Positions 1 to 8,727 of a stretch of DNA of 64,000 nt are shown in pieces (position 1 is the first letter of the stretch; every line of letters begins with the position of its first letter). The notes beneath the pieces are model-generated. The model was given only the letters and a program-made list of their open reading frames with translations, was not told the origin of the DNA and searched no databases. The translations under genes and the position numbers were made by a program. Source of the stretch: Falsochrobactrum shanghaiense (lineage in GTDB: Bacteria > Pseudomonadota > Alphaproteobacteria > Rhizobiales > Rhizobiaceae). Location: NCBI RefSeq assembly GCF_003149535.1, contig NZ_QGDB01000002.1, positions 620,001-684,000 of the forward strand, written 5' to 3'.

Positions 1-1
1 G

Positions 2-55
2 GCGGAAATCGAGCGCGCACCGCTCTCCTGGCTCGACAACAAACCCGCCTGGTAA
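2..55 (+). CDS. 3' end of an upstream gene (partial)
   Basis: An open frame enters from the left edge and ends at TAA 53-55, five bases before the next ATG. Only 17 residues are visible, ending LDNKPAW. The tight spacing to the ABC ATPase gene suggests it is the preceding gene of the same operon. Too little remains to name a family. Confidence 0.45.
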   Translation, partial: AEIERAPLSWLDNKPAW

Positions 56-60
56 GGATA

Positions 61-870
61 ATGAGCGTGGCCCCCAACTCGCAATCCCCCTCTTCCCTGA
101 TCGAAATCAATGGCGTCTACAAGCAGTATGGCACCGGCGTCATGGCTGTCAGCGACATGTCGCTCAAGATCGAACAGGGGCAGTTCGTAAGTTTCCTCGG
201 CCCATCGGGATGCGGCAAGAGCACAGCCTTGCGCATGATTGCCGGACTGGAATCGATTTCCGCAGGCAGCATTCACGTCAACGGACACGCGCCCGGCAAG
301 GGCCCGTCGGGGGCACAGGACATCGGTTTCGTGTTTCAGGAGCCGACGCTGATGCCATGGGCCAGCGTCTTCGATAATGTCTACCTGCCGCTGCGGCTTT
401 CCGGTCTTTCCCGCAAGGAAGCCACGCCGCGCGTCGAGGAAGTGCTCACACAGGTCGGCCTTTCACGCTTTGCGAAGGCCTTTCCGCGCGAGCTTTCGGG
501 CGGCATGAAAATGCGTGTTTCCATCGCCCGCGCGCTCGTCACCCGTCCACGCCTTCTGCTGATGGATGAGCCTTTCGCAGCACTTGATGAAATGACGCGC
601 TTCAAGCTCAACAATGATGTGCTGCGGCTCTGGCAGGAACATGGTCTGACGGTGGTTTTCGTCACCCATAGCGTTTATGAATCAGTCTATCTTTCCAATC
701 GCGTCATCGTCATGGCAGCCCGACCGGGCCGTGTCGTTGACGATATTCCGATTATCGGAAGCTATCCGCGTGCCGAAAACTACCGCACCACCGAATCTTA
801 CGCGAAATATTGCGCCAAGGTTTCGGATGCGCTGACCGCGACCCTTTCCTCTGAAGACATAGACCATTGA
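61..870 (+). CDS. ABC transporter ATP-binding protein, SsuB/TauB/ThiZ type
   Basis: A 269-residue cytoplasmic ATPase that powers import of a small organic solute with the permease at 881 and the binding protein at 4297. Visible motifs are Walker A GPSGCGKST (about residues 47-55), a Q-loop VFQEPTLMPW, the signature LSGGMKMR, Walker B LLLMDEPFAALD and the H-loop VFVTHS. Length and order fit the nitrate/sulfonate/taurine (NrtD/SsuB/TauB) family. The start is preceded by AAGGATA. The gene lies ten bases upstream of the permease, so the two are cotranscribed. Family membership is clear, but the substrate is not shown by the sequence. Confidence 0.93.
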   Translation: MSVAPNSQSPSSLIEINGVYKQYGTGVMAVSDMSLKIEQGQFVSFLGPSGCGKSTALRMIAGLESISAGSIHVNGHAPGKGPSGAQDIGFVFQEPTLMPWASVFDNVYLPLRLSGLSRKEATPRVEEVLTQVGLSRFAKAFPRELSGGMKMRVSIARALVTRPRLLLMDEPFAALDEMTRFKLNNDVLRLWQEHGLTVVFVTHSVYESVYLSNRVIVMAARPGRVVDDIPIIGSYPRAENYRTTESYAKYCAKVSDALTATLSSEDIDH

Positions 871-880
871 GGACCGGCAG

Positions 881-1723
881 ATGAACCAGATACAAAACGA
901 ATTGCCCGTTCTTAATTCCGAGCAGGATCGTCTCGCCCGCCGCGAGCGCAATCTGCGTATCCTCATGCCGACGCTTGCAATCATCATCGCGCTCGGCCTG
1001 TGGGAAGGACTGGTGCGCTATTATCAGGTGCCGCATTACCTTATCCCCGCGCCATCCCTCATCGCCGAAACACTCTTCAAGGACGGCCCATCCCTGATGA
1101 CCTCGATGTGGTTTACGGTGAAACTGACGCTGATCTCGCTTGCCTGCGCTATTGTCGGCGGCGTATTGCTCGGCATGGTATTTGCCCTGTCGCGGCCTGT
1201 GGAAATGGCGTTCTTTCCCTTTGCCGTCATCCTGCAGGTGACACCGGTGATCGCGATTGCGCCGCTGATCCTGATCTATGTGCGCGACACTTTTTCAGCG
1301 CTGCTGATTTGCGCGTGGATCGTCGCCTTTTTTCCGATCCTGTCGAATACGGTAATCGGCCTGCGCAGCGCCGATCATAATCTGCGCGATCTCTTCAAGC
1401 TTTATCGTGCCTCGCCATGGCAGCGCCTGCGCTATCTGCTGGCGCCAAGCGCCCTGCCCTATTTCATGGCGGCGCTTAAAATTGCCGGCGGGTTGTCGCT
1501 GATTGGCGCGGTGGTTGCGGAATTCGTGGCCGGTAGCGCCGGACAAAGCACCGGCCTTGCCTCGCGCATTCTCGAATCGAGCTTCCGCAATGAAATCCCG
1601 CGCATGTTCGCCGCGCTCTTTCTGGTTTCGTTGCTCGGCATTGTGATCTTTCTGGCCACAAGCAGGCTGTCGCGCCTTGTCCTCGGACGTTGGCACGAAA
1701 GCGAGATTCGGCGCGAGCGCTAG
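881..1723 (+). CDS. ABC transporter permease, SsuC/ThiX type
   Basis: A 280-residue inner-membrane permease with about six hydrophobic segments, the first near residues 29-48. The cytoplasmic EAA-type loop is visible as LYRASPWQRLRYLLAP near residues 165-190. It follows the ATPase by ten bases behind GAGGACCGGCAG and is immediately followed by the amidohydrolase ATG, one base after its stop. It belongs to the BPD_transp_1 family of sulfonate/nitrate/pyrimidine-precursor importers, and would form the channel for the substrate captured by the NMT1-like binding protein at 4297. Confidence 0.92.
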   Translation: MNQIQNELPVLNSEQDRLARRERNLRILMPTLAIIIALGLWEGLVRYYQVPHYLIPAPSLIAETLFKDGPSLMTSMWFTVKLTLISLACAIVGGVLLGMVFALSRPVEMAFFPFAVILQVTPVIAIAPLILIYVRDTFSALLICAWIVAFFPILSNTVIGLRSADHNLRDLFKLYRASPWQRLRYLLAPSALPYFMAALKIAGGLSLIGAVVAEFVAGSAGQSTGLASRILESSFRNEIPRMFAALFLVSLLGIVIFLATSRLSRLVLGRWHESEIRRER

Positions 1724-1724
1724 A

Positions 1725-2903
1725 ATGTTGCAGGGCGTCGCCATAGCGGGCCTGCCGGGCCGTTACGATATTCGCATCGAAGGCGAACATATTGGCGCGC
1801 TTGTGCCTTCGCAGGCAACAGGCGGGGGTTTTATCACCCCACTATTTGCCGATGTGCATGTGCATCTCGACAAGACTTTCACATTTGCGCGCATTGCCGC
1901 AAATGGCCCCGCAAAGGTCGAATGCCTGTTTGACGCAATCGAGCTGATGGCAAGCGACCGGCCCAACTGGAACGCCGACGATATACGCGCTCGCGCCACG
2001 CGCGGACTGAAAGCCGCCTTTGCGCAAGGGGTCGGGGCGATGCGAAGTCATGTCGACTGGACCACGCCGGATATGCCTGCCGCCTGGCCCGTTCTCAATG
2101 AATTGCGTCAGGAATGGAAGGGCCGCATCGATCTCCAGCTTGCAGCGCTTATCCATGGCGATCTGGTGCTGGATGCTGGCGAGGCGATTGCCGCGCGTGT
2201 GGCGCGCGATGGCGGTGTCTTGGGCGCTTTCTTCTATCGTAATGCCAATCTGGAAGCCAAAATCGAAGAAATATTCCGCCTCGCGGTCCAGCACGATCTC
2301 GATCTCGACTTTCATGTCGATGAAGGTCTGGAACCTGAAGCGGATGGTTTCTCGCTCATTGTTGCTGCTTCCCAAAAGCATGGCATGCAAGGCCGCGTTC
2401 TATGCGGCCATGCCTGTTCGCTCTCGCTGCGCACGGAGGATCAGCTCCGGCGCATTCTCGACGCTGCGGCGGCGGCAGGTGTGGCGCTCGTATCCCTGCC
2501 GACCACCAATCTCTATCTGCAGGACCGGCTTGGCGGAAAGTCGCCGCGCCTGCGCGGTGTCGCACCGCTGAAAGAAGCGCGGCAAGCAGGCATGAATGTC
2601 ATGCTCGGCTCCGACAATGTGGGAGATGCCTTCTATCCCTATGGCGATTATGACCCGCTTGGAATTTTGCGCCTTGCGGCTCCTGTCTGCCATATTGAGC
2701 CGAATGAGTGGCTCGACAGTATCACCACGCTTCCCACAAGCCTGATCAAAAGCGATCGCATATCTGTTCCACAAAATGGCAGCGCCGCCAGTTTCATATG
2801 GCACGATGCCCATGACCTCAACGATCTCATCAGCCGTCCGCAAGCCCGCCGCGTCATCTGGCGCAACGGCATTTCGACGGAAATCAATCGGAGAAACCCA
2901 TGA
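1725..2903 (+). CDS. amidohydrolase, cytosine-deaminase-like
   Basis: A 392-residue metal-dependent hydrolase of the amidohydrolase superfamily. Metal-site motifs are in the right order: HVHLDK (about 45-50), HVDE (197-200), GHACSL (229-234) and SDNVGD (296-301). This is the spacing of cytosine deaminase/isoguanine deaminase-like enzymes. I chose the ATG at 1725, one base after the permease stop; a TTG at 1677 would force a 47-bp overlap. The gene overlaps the FAD oxidase by ATGA. With an importer and a RutR-like regulator, hydrolytic deamination or ring opening of an N-heterocycle is a reasonable inference. The exact substrate cannot be read. Confidence 0.85.
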   Translation: MLQGVAIAGLPGRYDIRIEGEHIGALVPSQATGGGFITPLFADVHVHLDKTFTFARIAANGPAKVECLFDAIELMASDRPNWNADDIRARATRGLKAAFAQGVGAMRSHVDWTTPDMPAAWPVLNELRQEWKGRIDLQLAALIHGDLVLDAGEAIAARVARDGGVLGAFFYRNANLEAKIEEIFRLAVQHDLDLDFHVDEGLEPEADGFSLIVAASQKHGMQGRVLCGHACSLSLRTEDQLRRILDAAAAAGVALVSLPTTNLYLQDRLGGKSPRLRGVAPLKEARQAGMNVMLGSDNVGDAFYPYGDYDPLGILRLAAPVCHIEPNEWLDSITTLPTSLIKSDRISVPQNGSAASFIWHDAHDLNDLISRPQARRVIWRNGISTEINRRNP

Positions 2904-4279
2904 ATTCTGTTGCCCCGCAACGCATATATGACTGGGCCGCGTTCCGTGCCGAAATCGACGGCATTCGCATCTATGACGACCCCAAGCAGGTCGAACTGCG
3001 CTCACGCGATTATTTCTGGTACAGCCCCATCCTCACCGAAGATATTGGCCATTATCTAGGCGATCTGGTCGTCATCCCCAAGGATCAGGACGAGGTGCGC
3101 CGTGTTGCGGCAGCGGCTGCAAAGCTGCGCATACCCATTACCGTGCGCGGGGGCGGCACCGGCAATTATGGCCAGTGCGTGCCGCTCGAAGGCGGCATCA
3201 TTCTCGACATGACCAAAATCGACCGCGTGATTTCCATCGAACCGGGCAAGGTTCGTGTGGAAGGCGGTGCGCGCATTTCGCGTCTTGATGACGCCGTGCG
3301 CGAAACCGGCCAGGAACTGCTGATGTATCCGTCCACCCGTCGCATCGCCACCATTGGCGGCTTTTTCTCCGGCGGTTCGGGAGGCATCGGTTCGCTGCGC
3401 CATGGCATGTTGCGCGATGACGGCAATGTCTATTCGGTCAAGGTTATGACCGTCGAGGCGGAACCCAAAATCATCGAACTGACAGGCCGCGAAATTCATA
3501 AGGTCCAGCACGCCTATGGCACGAATGGCATCATTCTGGAGCTTGAAATCGGGCTGACCAAGGCAACCGACTGGATACATACCGCAGCCTTATTCGATAG
3601 TTATGAGGCGACGCTGAAATTCTGCCTCAAGGCGCTCGAAGAAAAGCTCGATTGCTATCTTCTGACCACGGTGGACCGCCGCTTTGCGCGCTTCTACACC
3701 AAATTCGGCGCGCTGTTTCCATCCGACAAGGATGCCGTCTTCGCGATGATCGCACCGGAAGAACAGGAGCGTTTCGCAGCGCTTGCAGCCGAATTTTCGG
3801 GCAGCGTCTCCTTTGGCATGACGCAGGAGGAATTGCACAAGAATGGCCTTCAGCCTGCCTATGAATGCGGCTGGAACCACACCACCCTTCAGGCGCTCAA
3901 GGCCGAAGAAGGCTGGACCTATCTGCAGGTCGCCTATCCCCGCCCCTTCGATCCCACGCTCGTCAAGCGGCAGATGGAACGTTACGGCGACACGCAATAT
4001 ATGCATCATGAAATGGCGCGCCTTGAGGGCGAAGTGCAAATTTTCGGCCTGCCGCTGGTTCGTTTTGAAGATCGCGATACGATGTATCGCCTGATTGATG
4101 AGCTTGAACAGATCGATGGCTGCGACATCTATGATCCGCATGCCTATACGATCGAGGATGGCGGCATGAAAGAAATCGACAGCGTGCAGATCGAGTTCAA
4201 GAAACTCGCCGATCCATACGGCCTGCTCAATCCGGGCAAGACACGCGGCTGGACCGCCGACATGGCACTTACAGATTAA
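2900..4279 (+). CDS. FAD-binding oxidoreductase (GlcD/PCMH type)
   Basis: A 459-residue flavoenzyme. A PCMH-type FAD-binding domain covers about residues 55-235, with TVRGGGTGNYGQ for the pyrophosphate-binding loop and a glycine-rich IGGFFSGGSGGIGSLRHG segment. The C-terminal half would form the substrate cap. Homologues oxidise 2-hydroxyacids, aldoses or amines. It overlaps the amidohydrolase by ATGA behind GGAGAAACCC, so translation is coupled and the two probably act consecutively on the imported compound. No BBE or covalent His-Cys flavin signature is obvious. The reaction is unknown. Confidence 0.85.
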   Translation: MNSVAPQRIYDWAAFRAEIDGIRIYDDPKQVELRSRDYFWYSPILTEDIGHYLGDLVVIPKDQDEVRRVAAAAAKLRIPITVRGGGTGNYGQCVPLEGGIILDMTKIDRVISIEPGKVRVEGGARISRLDDAVRETGQELLMYPSTRRIATIGGFFSGGSGGIGSLRHGMLRDDGNVYSVKVMTVEAEPKIIELTGREIHKVQHAYGTNGIILELEIGLTKATDWIHTAALFDSYEATLKFCLKALEEKLDCYLLTTVDRRFARFYTKFGALFPSDKDAVFAMIAPEEQERFAALAAEFSGSVSFGMTQEELHKNGLQPAYECGWNHTTLQALKAEEGWTYLQVAYPRPFDPTLVKRQMERYGDTQYMHHEMARLEGEVQIFGLPLVRFEDRDTMYRLIDELEQIDGCDIYDPHAYTIEDGGMKEIDSVQIEFKKLADPYGLLNPGKTRGWTADMALTD

Positions 4280-4296
4280 ACAAGGGGAACCTATCC

Positions 4297-5307
4297 ATGA
4301 AAAAAGCTCTTATTACAGCACTGGCAGCCCTATCGCTCGGCCTTTCCGCACAGATGGCCCATGCGCTCGACAAGGTAACACTGGGCACCAACTGGCTGGC
4401 ACAGGCGGGCCACGGCGGCTTTTATCAGGCGCTTGCCGATGGCACTTATGAGAAATACGGCCTCGACGTCACCATCGAAATGGGCGGGCCGCAGGTCAAT
4501 AACCGCCCGATGCTGGCGGCTGGCCGCCTCGACTTCCTACTCGCAGGCAATCTGCTGCTCTCTTTCAACAATGTCGCCAACAATGTGCCGACAACCGTTG
4601 TGGCGGCATTTTATCAGAAAGACCCGCAGGCCCTGATGGCGCATGAAGGCGAGTATAAGGATTTTCAGGACCTCACCAATGCGGAGACGATCCTGATTTC
4701 CAAGGACGGACAGTTCTCCTTCTGGCCGTGGCTGGTAAAGGAATTCGGCTTCAAGGACGAGCAGCTTCGCCCCTATGGCTATAGCCTGGCGCAGTTCCTC
4801 AATGACAAGAAGGTCGCGCAGCAGGCCTATGCAACCGCCGAGCCGCTTTATGCCGAAAAGGAAGGGGCGAAAGTCACCACCTACCTTCTCGCCGACCATG
4901 GCTACAGCACCTATGGCAACACGATTGAAACCCGGCAGGAACTGGTGGAAAACAACCCCGATCTGGTGCAGCGCTTCGTCAGCGCCTCCATCGAGGGCTG
5001 GACCAATTTCCTTTATGGCGACCGCAGCAAGGCCTATGAGCGGATTCTCAAGGACAATGCGGATATGAGCACGGAAACGCTGGATGCCGAACTTGCCCGC
5101 ATCAAGGAACTCCAGCTTATCGACAGCGGCGACACGCTCGAAAAGGGTATCGGCGCCATTGATATGAACCGCGTCAAGGAATTTTACGAACTGGCACGCA
5201 ATGCCGGCATCGTGAGCGGCGACGAACTCGACATGAACAAGGTCGCAACCGACGCTTTCGTCAATAAGGGCGTCGGCCTCGACATCAAGCAGAAGCTTGG
5301 CCAGTAA
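4297..5307 (+). CDS. ABC substrate-binding protein, NMT1/THI5-like
   Basis: A 336-residue periplasmic binding protein. It has a signal peptide of about 24 residues ending AQMAHA, then the NMT1/THI5-like beginning KVTLGTNWLAQAGHGGFYQA and the typical YEKYGLDVTIEMGG segment. Families with this fold bind thiamine or pyrimidine precursors, sulfonates and related small molecules. The ribosome site is AAGGGGAACCTATCC. It supplies the 61-1723 ABC pair. Its placement after two catabolic enzymes indicates a single uptake-plus-degradation operon. Confidence 0.9.
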   Translation: MKKALITALAALSLGLSAQMAHALDKVTLGTNWLAQAGHGGFYQALADGTYEKYGLDVTIEMGGPQVNNRPMLAAGRLDFLLAGNLLLSFNNVANNVPTTVVAAFYQKDPQALMAHEGEYKDFQDLTNAETILISKDGQFSFWPWLVKEFGFKDEQLRPYGYSLAQFLNDKKVAQQAYATAEPLYAEKEGAKVTTYLLADHGYSTYGNTIETRQELVENNPDLVQRFVSASIEGWTNFLYGDRSKAYERILKDNADMSTETLDAELARIKELQLIDSGDTLEKGIGAIDMNRVKEFYELARNAGIVSGDELDMNKVATDAFVNKGVGLDIKQKLGQ

Positions 5308-5322
5308 GAAGCCCTCCACGTT

Positions 5323-6003
5323 GTGTATGTCGTGAGCGGCGAAGTCGAAAATAGCGACAATGAACTGACCGGCCGGGACAGGGTTCTCGGCCGCAGGCAG
5401 CGCATTCTCGACGCCATCCGCACTGCCGCCATCGATGAATTTGCTGAAAAAGGCCTTGTGGGAGCATCCACGCAGGGCATCGCACAGCGCGCCGGACTGA
5501 CCAAGCCGCAACTGCATTATTATATTTCCAGCAAGGAAGAGCTTTACGAGGATATTATCGTCTTTATCCTCGATGAGTGGGAGCAGATCTTTCTCGGTGC
5601 GACCGCTGAACAAGATCCGGCAAAAGTAATCCGGCAATATATCCGGAGAAAACTCGAATACAGCCAGAAAAACCCGAAAGCCTCGCGCCTTTTTACCACC
5701 GAAATCGCCAATGGCGCGCCCTATTTGAAGCGTCATTGGGCCAAACATGTCGCCGCCACCCATAATGCGGTCGGGCTGATCCAGTCATGGGTCGATCAAG
5801 GCCGCATAAAGCCGGTCGATCCGCTGCTCCTTCAAATGCACATCTGGGCCGTAACGCAGCATTATGCCGATTTTGAAATACAGGTGCGCAGCATGATGGA
5901 ACTGGCCTCTGAGGAACCACTCGATCTCGAACGCATCGAGAAGGAAGTCAGCACGCTTTTTCTGCGTGCCTGCGGACTGGAGCAGCCTGATTTCATCCGA
6001 TGA
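5323..6003 (+). CDS. TetR-family regulator, RutR-like
   Basis: A 226-residue repressor-type protein. The N-terminal helix-turn-helix lies around residues 40-70 (GIAQRAGLTKPQLHYYISSK), and the C-terminal half with ASRLFTTEIANGAPYL resembles the RutR (YcdC) ligand domain, which binds uracil or thymine in E. coli. The frame starts at GTG 5323, with an alternative GTG at 5332; neither has a strong ribosome site. It is last in the operon, 15 bases after the binding protein, and is the probable local regulator. A pyrimidine-like effector is an inference from family and neighbours. Confidence 0.85.
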   Translation: MYVVSGEVENSDNELTGRDRVLGRRQRILDAIRTAAIDEFAEKGLVGASTQGIAQRAGLTKPQLHYYISSKEELYEDIIVFILDEWEQIFLGATAEQDPAKVIRQYIRRKLEYSQKNPKASRLFTTEIANGAPYLKRHWAKHVAATHNAVGLIQSWVDQGRIKPVDPLLLQMHIWAVTQHYADFEIQVRSMMELASEEPLDLERIEKEVSTLFLRACGLEQPDFIR

Positions 6004-6317
6004 AGGATGAAATGACTTGCCCCGATGAGACGGGCATGCAGACACGCATTCAAGGCTTTATCTGGACCTGCCCTGCCGTTGGCCCTTCATGCCATATTTC
6101 GAACAAGATTGCGGTTGCAATTATAACTATAAGTGCGCTAAAGTTGCTGTGCCTGATTAGAGAGTTTCCAGCGTGGCTGCGAAACAGTTTGCATTGAAAA
6201 TGCATACCAGAACAAAGATTTGAGAAGAAAAACAGGCGATCCTGTTTAGGCGCGGTTCGCCTTGGAAATATTTCCGGGTCACGCATCGGCCAACCTTTAG
6301 CGGGGGGCGATGCATCC

Positions 6318-6350
6318 AGGGACGGGTTCTCGGGGGAGGAACCCGTCCCT
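6318..6350 (+). terminator. inverted repeat, possible terminator of the TetR operon
   Basis: Perfect 12-base arms AGGGACGGGTTC and GAACCCGTCCCT separated by nine bases. The strong stem lies downstream of the TetR gene, but only a weak pyrimidine run (CTGTCTTTCC) follows, so intrinsic termination is uncertain. Confidence 0.45.
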
Positions 6351-6461
6351 GCCTGTCTTTCCGATAAGCGCCTGTTTTTCCAGCAAGAATGTGAAACACC
6401 GCCGCAGGGAAATCAGTTAACCGGACTGGTTTCTGTCCGGCTCCGATGCTTTCGGATGATG

Positions 6462-6502
6462 CAATAAAATGCGGCTCCGGATTGTGTTTAAACCGGAGCC
6501 GC
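6462..6502 (-). terminator. rho-independent terminator of the ProVWX operon
   Basis: Arms GCGGCTCCGG and CCGGAGCCGC (10 bp, perfect) with a 12-base loop. On the minus strand the stem is followed by ATTTTATT. It lies 90 bases downstream of the betaine-binding-protein stop. Confidence 0.8.
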
Positions 6503-6592
6503 TCTGGCGTTTATATGCACTTTACCTGAAACTCGATCAGCGTTTTTCCAGCTACTCTTCAGCAGCAGGTCCCGCCTTCAGGCTTGGCTTGC

Positions 6593-7459
6593 TTATTCAG
6601 CCAGCCATTCCTTGATGCGATCAGGATTGTCTGCGATATATTTGTCGACAGCCTGCTCGTAAGAGGTTTCCTGTGCCTGGAACATCGCCGCTTCCAGCTC
6701 GCTGATCGGAATGTTCATCTTGGTAAGCAGTGATGCCACCTTCGGATTGTCTTCCTTGAAGCCCTTGCGTGCAATGGCATCGATATGCTCTGCGCCGCCA
6801 AGCGCACCTTCCGGATCATCGATATAGCGCAGCTTGTACTTGCCGAACATCCAGTGCGGGCTCCATGAGGTGGCGACAAACCAGCCGTCCGAACGTGTTG
6901 CGCGGTCCACAGTCGTGAGCATGGCCGCTTCACTGGAAATATTGAGCTTGTAATCGAGACCGTATTTTTCGATTGCTTCCTGCGACAGGCGCGTCAGTCC
7001 CGCACCCGGATCAATGCCCTGAATTTCGCCTTTGAGCTTTTCGCGCACTTCCGGCTTTTTCAGGTCTTCAATAGAACTGATTTCACTTTCCGGAATATAA
7101 TCCGGCACGATCCAGCCGAGCTTCGCCCCTTCATAAAGCGGACCGAGGTTTTCAACCTTGTCCTCGATGCGCTTGTAGTAATCCGCATGGGTTTCGGGCA
7201 GCCATGCCATCATCATGGCATCAATGTCGCCGCGGCTTACGCCCTGATACAATGGCGCAACGTCGGTTTGAACCAGTTCGACCTTCTGGTCCAGATTATC
7301 TTCGATCAGTTTGGCTGCAAGCTTGGTCACGAATTCCGCGTCGGACCATGGGGCCCAGCCGATTTTCACGGTCGTGCTATCCTGCGCATAGGCTGCGCCA
7401 GCTGTCATGCTGCCAGCGACAATCGCGGCCAGTCCGAACTTTGTCAGTTTTCCCAACAT
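6593..7459 (-). CDS. proX: glycine betaine/choline ABC transporter substrate-binding protein (OpuAC family)
   Basis: A 288-residue periplasmic protein with a signal peptide ending GAAYAQ near residue 26, then IGWAPWSDAE, MMMAWLPETHADYY and GWFVATSWSPHW. These aromatic-rich segments are typical of the OpuAC domain, where tryptophans form the quaternary-ammonium cage. The ribosome site AGGAGAAGGT directly precedes ATG. It is third in the minus-strand operon after ATPase and permease, and the terminator at 6462-6502 follows. Betaine, proline betaine and choline are all possible ligands. Confidence 0.9.
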   Translation of the reverse strand: MLGKLTKFGLAAIVAGSMTAGAAYAQDSTTVKIGWAPWSDAEFVTKLAAKLIEDNLDQKVELVQTDVAPLYQGVSRGDIDAMMMAWLPETHADYYKRIEDKVENLGPLYEGAKLGWIVPDYIPESEISSIEDLKKPEVREKLKGEIQGIDPGAGLTRLSQEAIEKYGLDYKLNISSEAAMLTTVDRATRSDGWFVATSWSPHWMFGKYKLRYIDDPEGALGGAEHIDAIARKGFKEDNPKVASLLTKMNIPISELEAAMFQAQETSYEQAVDKYIADNPDRIKEWLAE

Positions 7460-7499
7460 ACCTTCTCCTTTTCTATTTTACGTGTTCCCATTTTCACAT

Positions 7500-8417
7500 T
7501 CATGCTTCTTGTTTGCGAAATGGCGAAGCCGATGGCTCATCGGACGCCTTTTTCATGGCGACCAGCCGCTTGAAAAAGCCCATTACGCCGCCAGAATCCC
7601 CCTTGCCGAAGCTTTGCGTGATACGATCAAGAATGACGGCCAGAATGACCACTGCCAGCCCGCCTTCAAACCCCTTGCCGACATCAAGACGCTGAATACC
7701 CGTAAGAACCGTATTGCCCAGCCCGCCTGCGCCGATCATCGAGGCGATAACCACCATGGAAAGCGACAGCATGATGGTTTGGTTGACGCCAGCCATGATG
7801 GAAGGCATCGCATTGGGGAGCTGCACCTTGAACAGCAGCTGCCGCGAAGTGCAGCCAAAGGCCAGCCCCGCCTCAACGAATTCCGCATCGACCTGACGAA
7901 TGCCCAGATTGGTCAGACGCACCACCGGCGGCATGGCGAAGATCACCGTAGCGATCGTGCCCGGTACGGCACCCAGGCCGAAAAACATTGCTGCCGGAAT
8001 GAGATAGACGAAAGCCGGCATGGTCTGCATCAGATCGAGAACCGGGCGGATGATCGATGCAACAGTATCGCTGCGCGCCATGGCAATGCCGAGCGGAATG
8101 CCTACGATCATCGCCACGATCGTTGATGCCAGCACCAGCGACAGGCTTTCCATCGTACCGATCCACAAATTCATATGGATGACAAGCGCGAGCGCCAGGG
8201 CAGTGAAGACTGCAAATTTCCAGCCCACGCGCCACAGCGCCAGCAAAGTGAGAATTGCAGTGCCCGCCAATGGCGGAACAGCAATGAGCGTGTCCTGAAT
8301 GCCGTCGGTCAGAAAGCCGATCGTTGCCGCGATCATGTCAAGCGCAGGCGTGAAATGGTCAAGGATATAATTGACCGCGACATCGGCCCACCCGCCGATA
8401 CTAAAATTCAAATCCAT
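7500..8417 (-). CDS. proW: glycine betaine ABC transporter permease (ProW/OpuAB family)
   Basis: A 305-residue inner-membrane permease with a series of hydrophobic segments from about residue 55 onward. The BPD_transp_1 loop reads VEAGLAFGCTSRQLLFKVQLP around residues 190-215, and a short hydrophilic tail ends in KKASDEPSASPFRKQEA. The order ATPase, permease, binding protein is that of the OpuA/ProU systems. A 310-bp spacer with a palindromic repeat separates it from the ATPase gene, which is unusual in such an operon. The ribosome site (GGACGGTGAACC) is weak. Confidence 0.9.
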   Translation of the reverse strand: MDLNFSIGGWADVAVNYILDHFTPALDMIAATIGFLTDGIQDTLIAVPPLAGTAILTLLALWRVGWKFAVFTALALALVIHMNLWIGTMESLSLVLASTIVAMIVGIPLGIAMARSDTVASIIRPVLDLMQTMPAFVYLIPAAMFFGLGAVPGTIATVIFAMPPVVRLTNLGIRQVDAEFVEAGLAFGCTSRQLLFKVQLPNAMPSIMAGVNQTIMLSLSMVVIASMIGAGGLGNTVLTGIQRLDVGKGFEGGLAVVILAVILDRITQSFGKGDSGGVMGFFKRLVAMKKASDEPSASPFRKQEA

Positions 8418-8727
8418 GGTTCACCGTCCAGTTCGGATCGAGTTGCCTCTGGCTGGATGAGAGCGGACCCCATTCAAACGGGAACACCCAATCCGCTTCT
8501 CAAGTTCTTGTTTTAGAGCGCGTCTCGATCTGGTTGAATCAGATCGCGCTCTAAGCTTTTGTTTAAACGCGCATCTTTTCCGAAAACCGTTTCACACTTT
8601 TCGGGATGCGCTCCAACGCATTATCCAAAGGCAGAACCGCTGTGCGATTTGCCGGAAATGCTCCGGACGGTCCTTTGGGACCATCCTTGAATCAATCTGC
8701 CGGAAGCGTCCGACAGTGCGCGACAGA
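8418..8727. other. 310-bp spacer inside the ProVWX operon
   Basis: No gene is seen between the ATPase and permease genes. The middle is taken up by the palindromic repeat at 8515-8612. The rest holds a partial palindrome GGACGGTCC/GGGACCATCC near 8675-8697 that may form an RNA hairpin. Confidence 0.55.
8515..8612. repeat. palindromic intergenic repeat (Bru-RS/RIME-like)
   Basis: Two adjacent inverted repeats. 8515-8552 pairs AGAGCGCG and CGATCTG with their complements. 8569-8611 pairs GCGCATC with GATGCGC around TTTTCCGAAAACCG...CACTTTTCGG. The second half resembles, in reverse orientation, the element at 28532-28633. Such two-palindrome elements are dispersed in Brucella and other Rhizobiales genomes. 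The family name is from memory; the structure is visible. Confidence 0.65.

Larger units (their letters stand above)
6004..6592. other. convergent intergenic region with three hairpins
   Basis: 589 bases between the convergent TetR and binding-protein genes. I see no supported gene. It holds inverted repeats at 6318-6350, 6421-6440 (CCGGAC arms) and 6471-6502, the last followed by a T-run on the minus strand. A 23-codon frame at 6089-6160 lacks a ribosome site. Confidence 0.6.

Noticed and set aside
2900-4279. FAD oxidase as a glycolate oxidase GlcD subunit
   Set aside because: Neighbouring GlcE/GlcF genes are missing and the operon context points to another substrate, so no symbol was given.
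4537-5763. Long minus-strand frame (408 codons) opposite the binding-protein and TetR genes
   Set aside because: It is a complement shadow of two well-supported genes and shows no domain features.
6089-6160. 23-residue Cys/Tyr-rich peptide frame (GCNYNYKC) in the convergent spacer
   Set aside because: No ribosome site, no modification or export genes nearby, and such short frames occur by chance.
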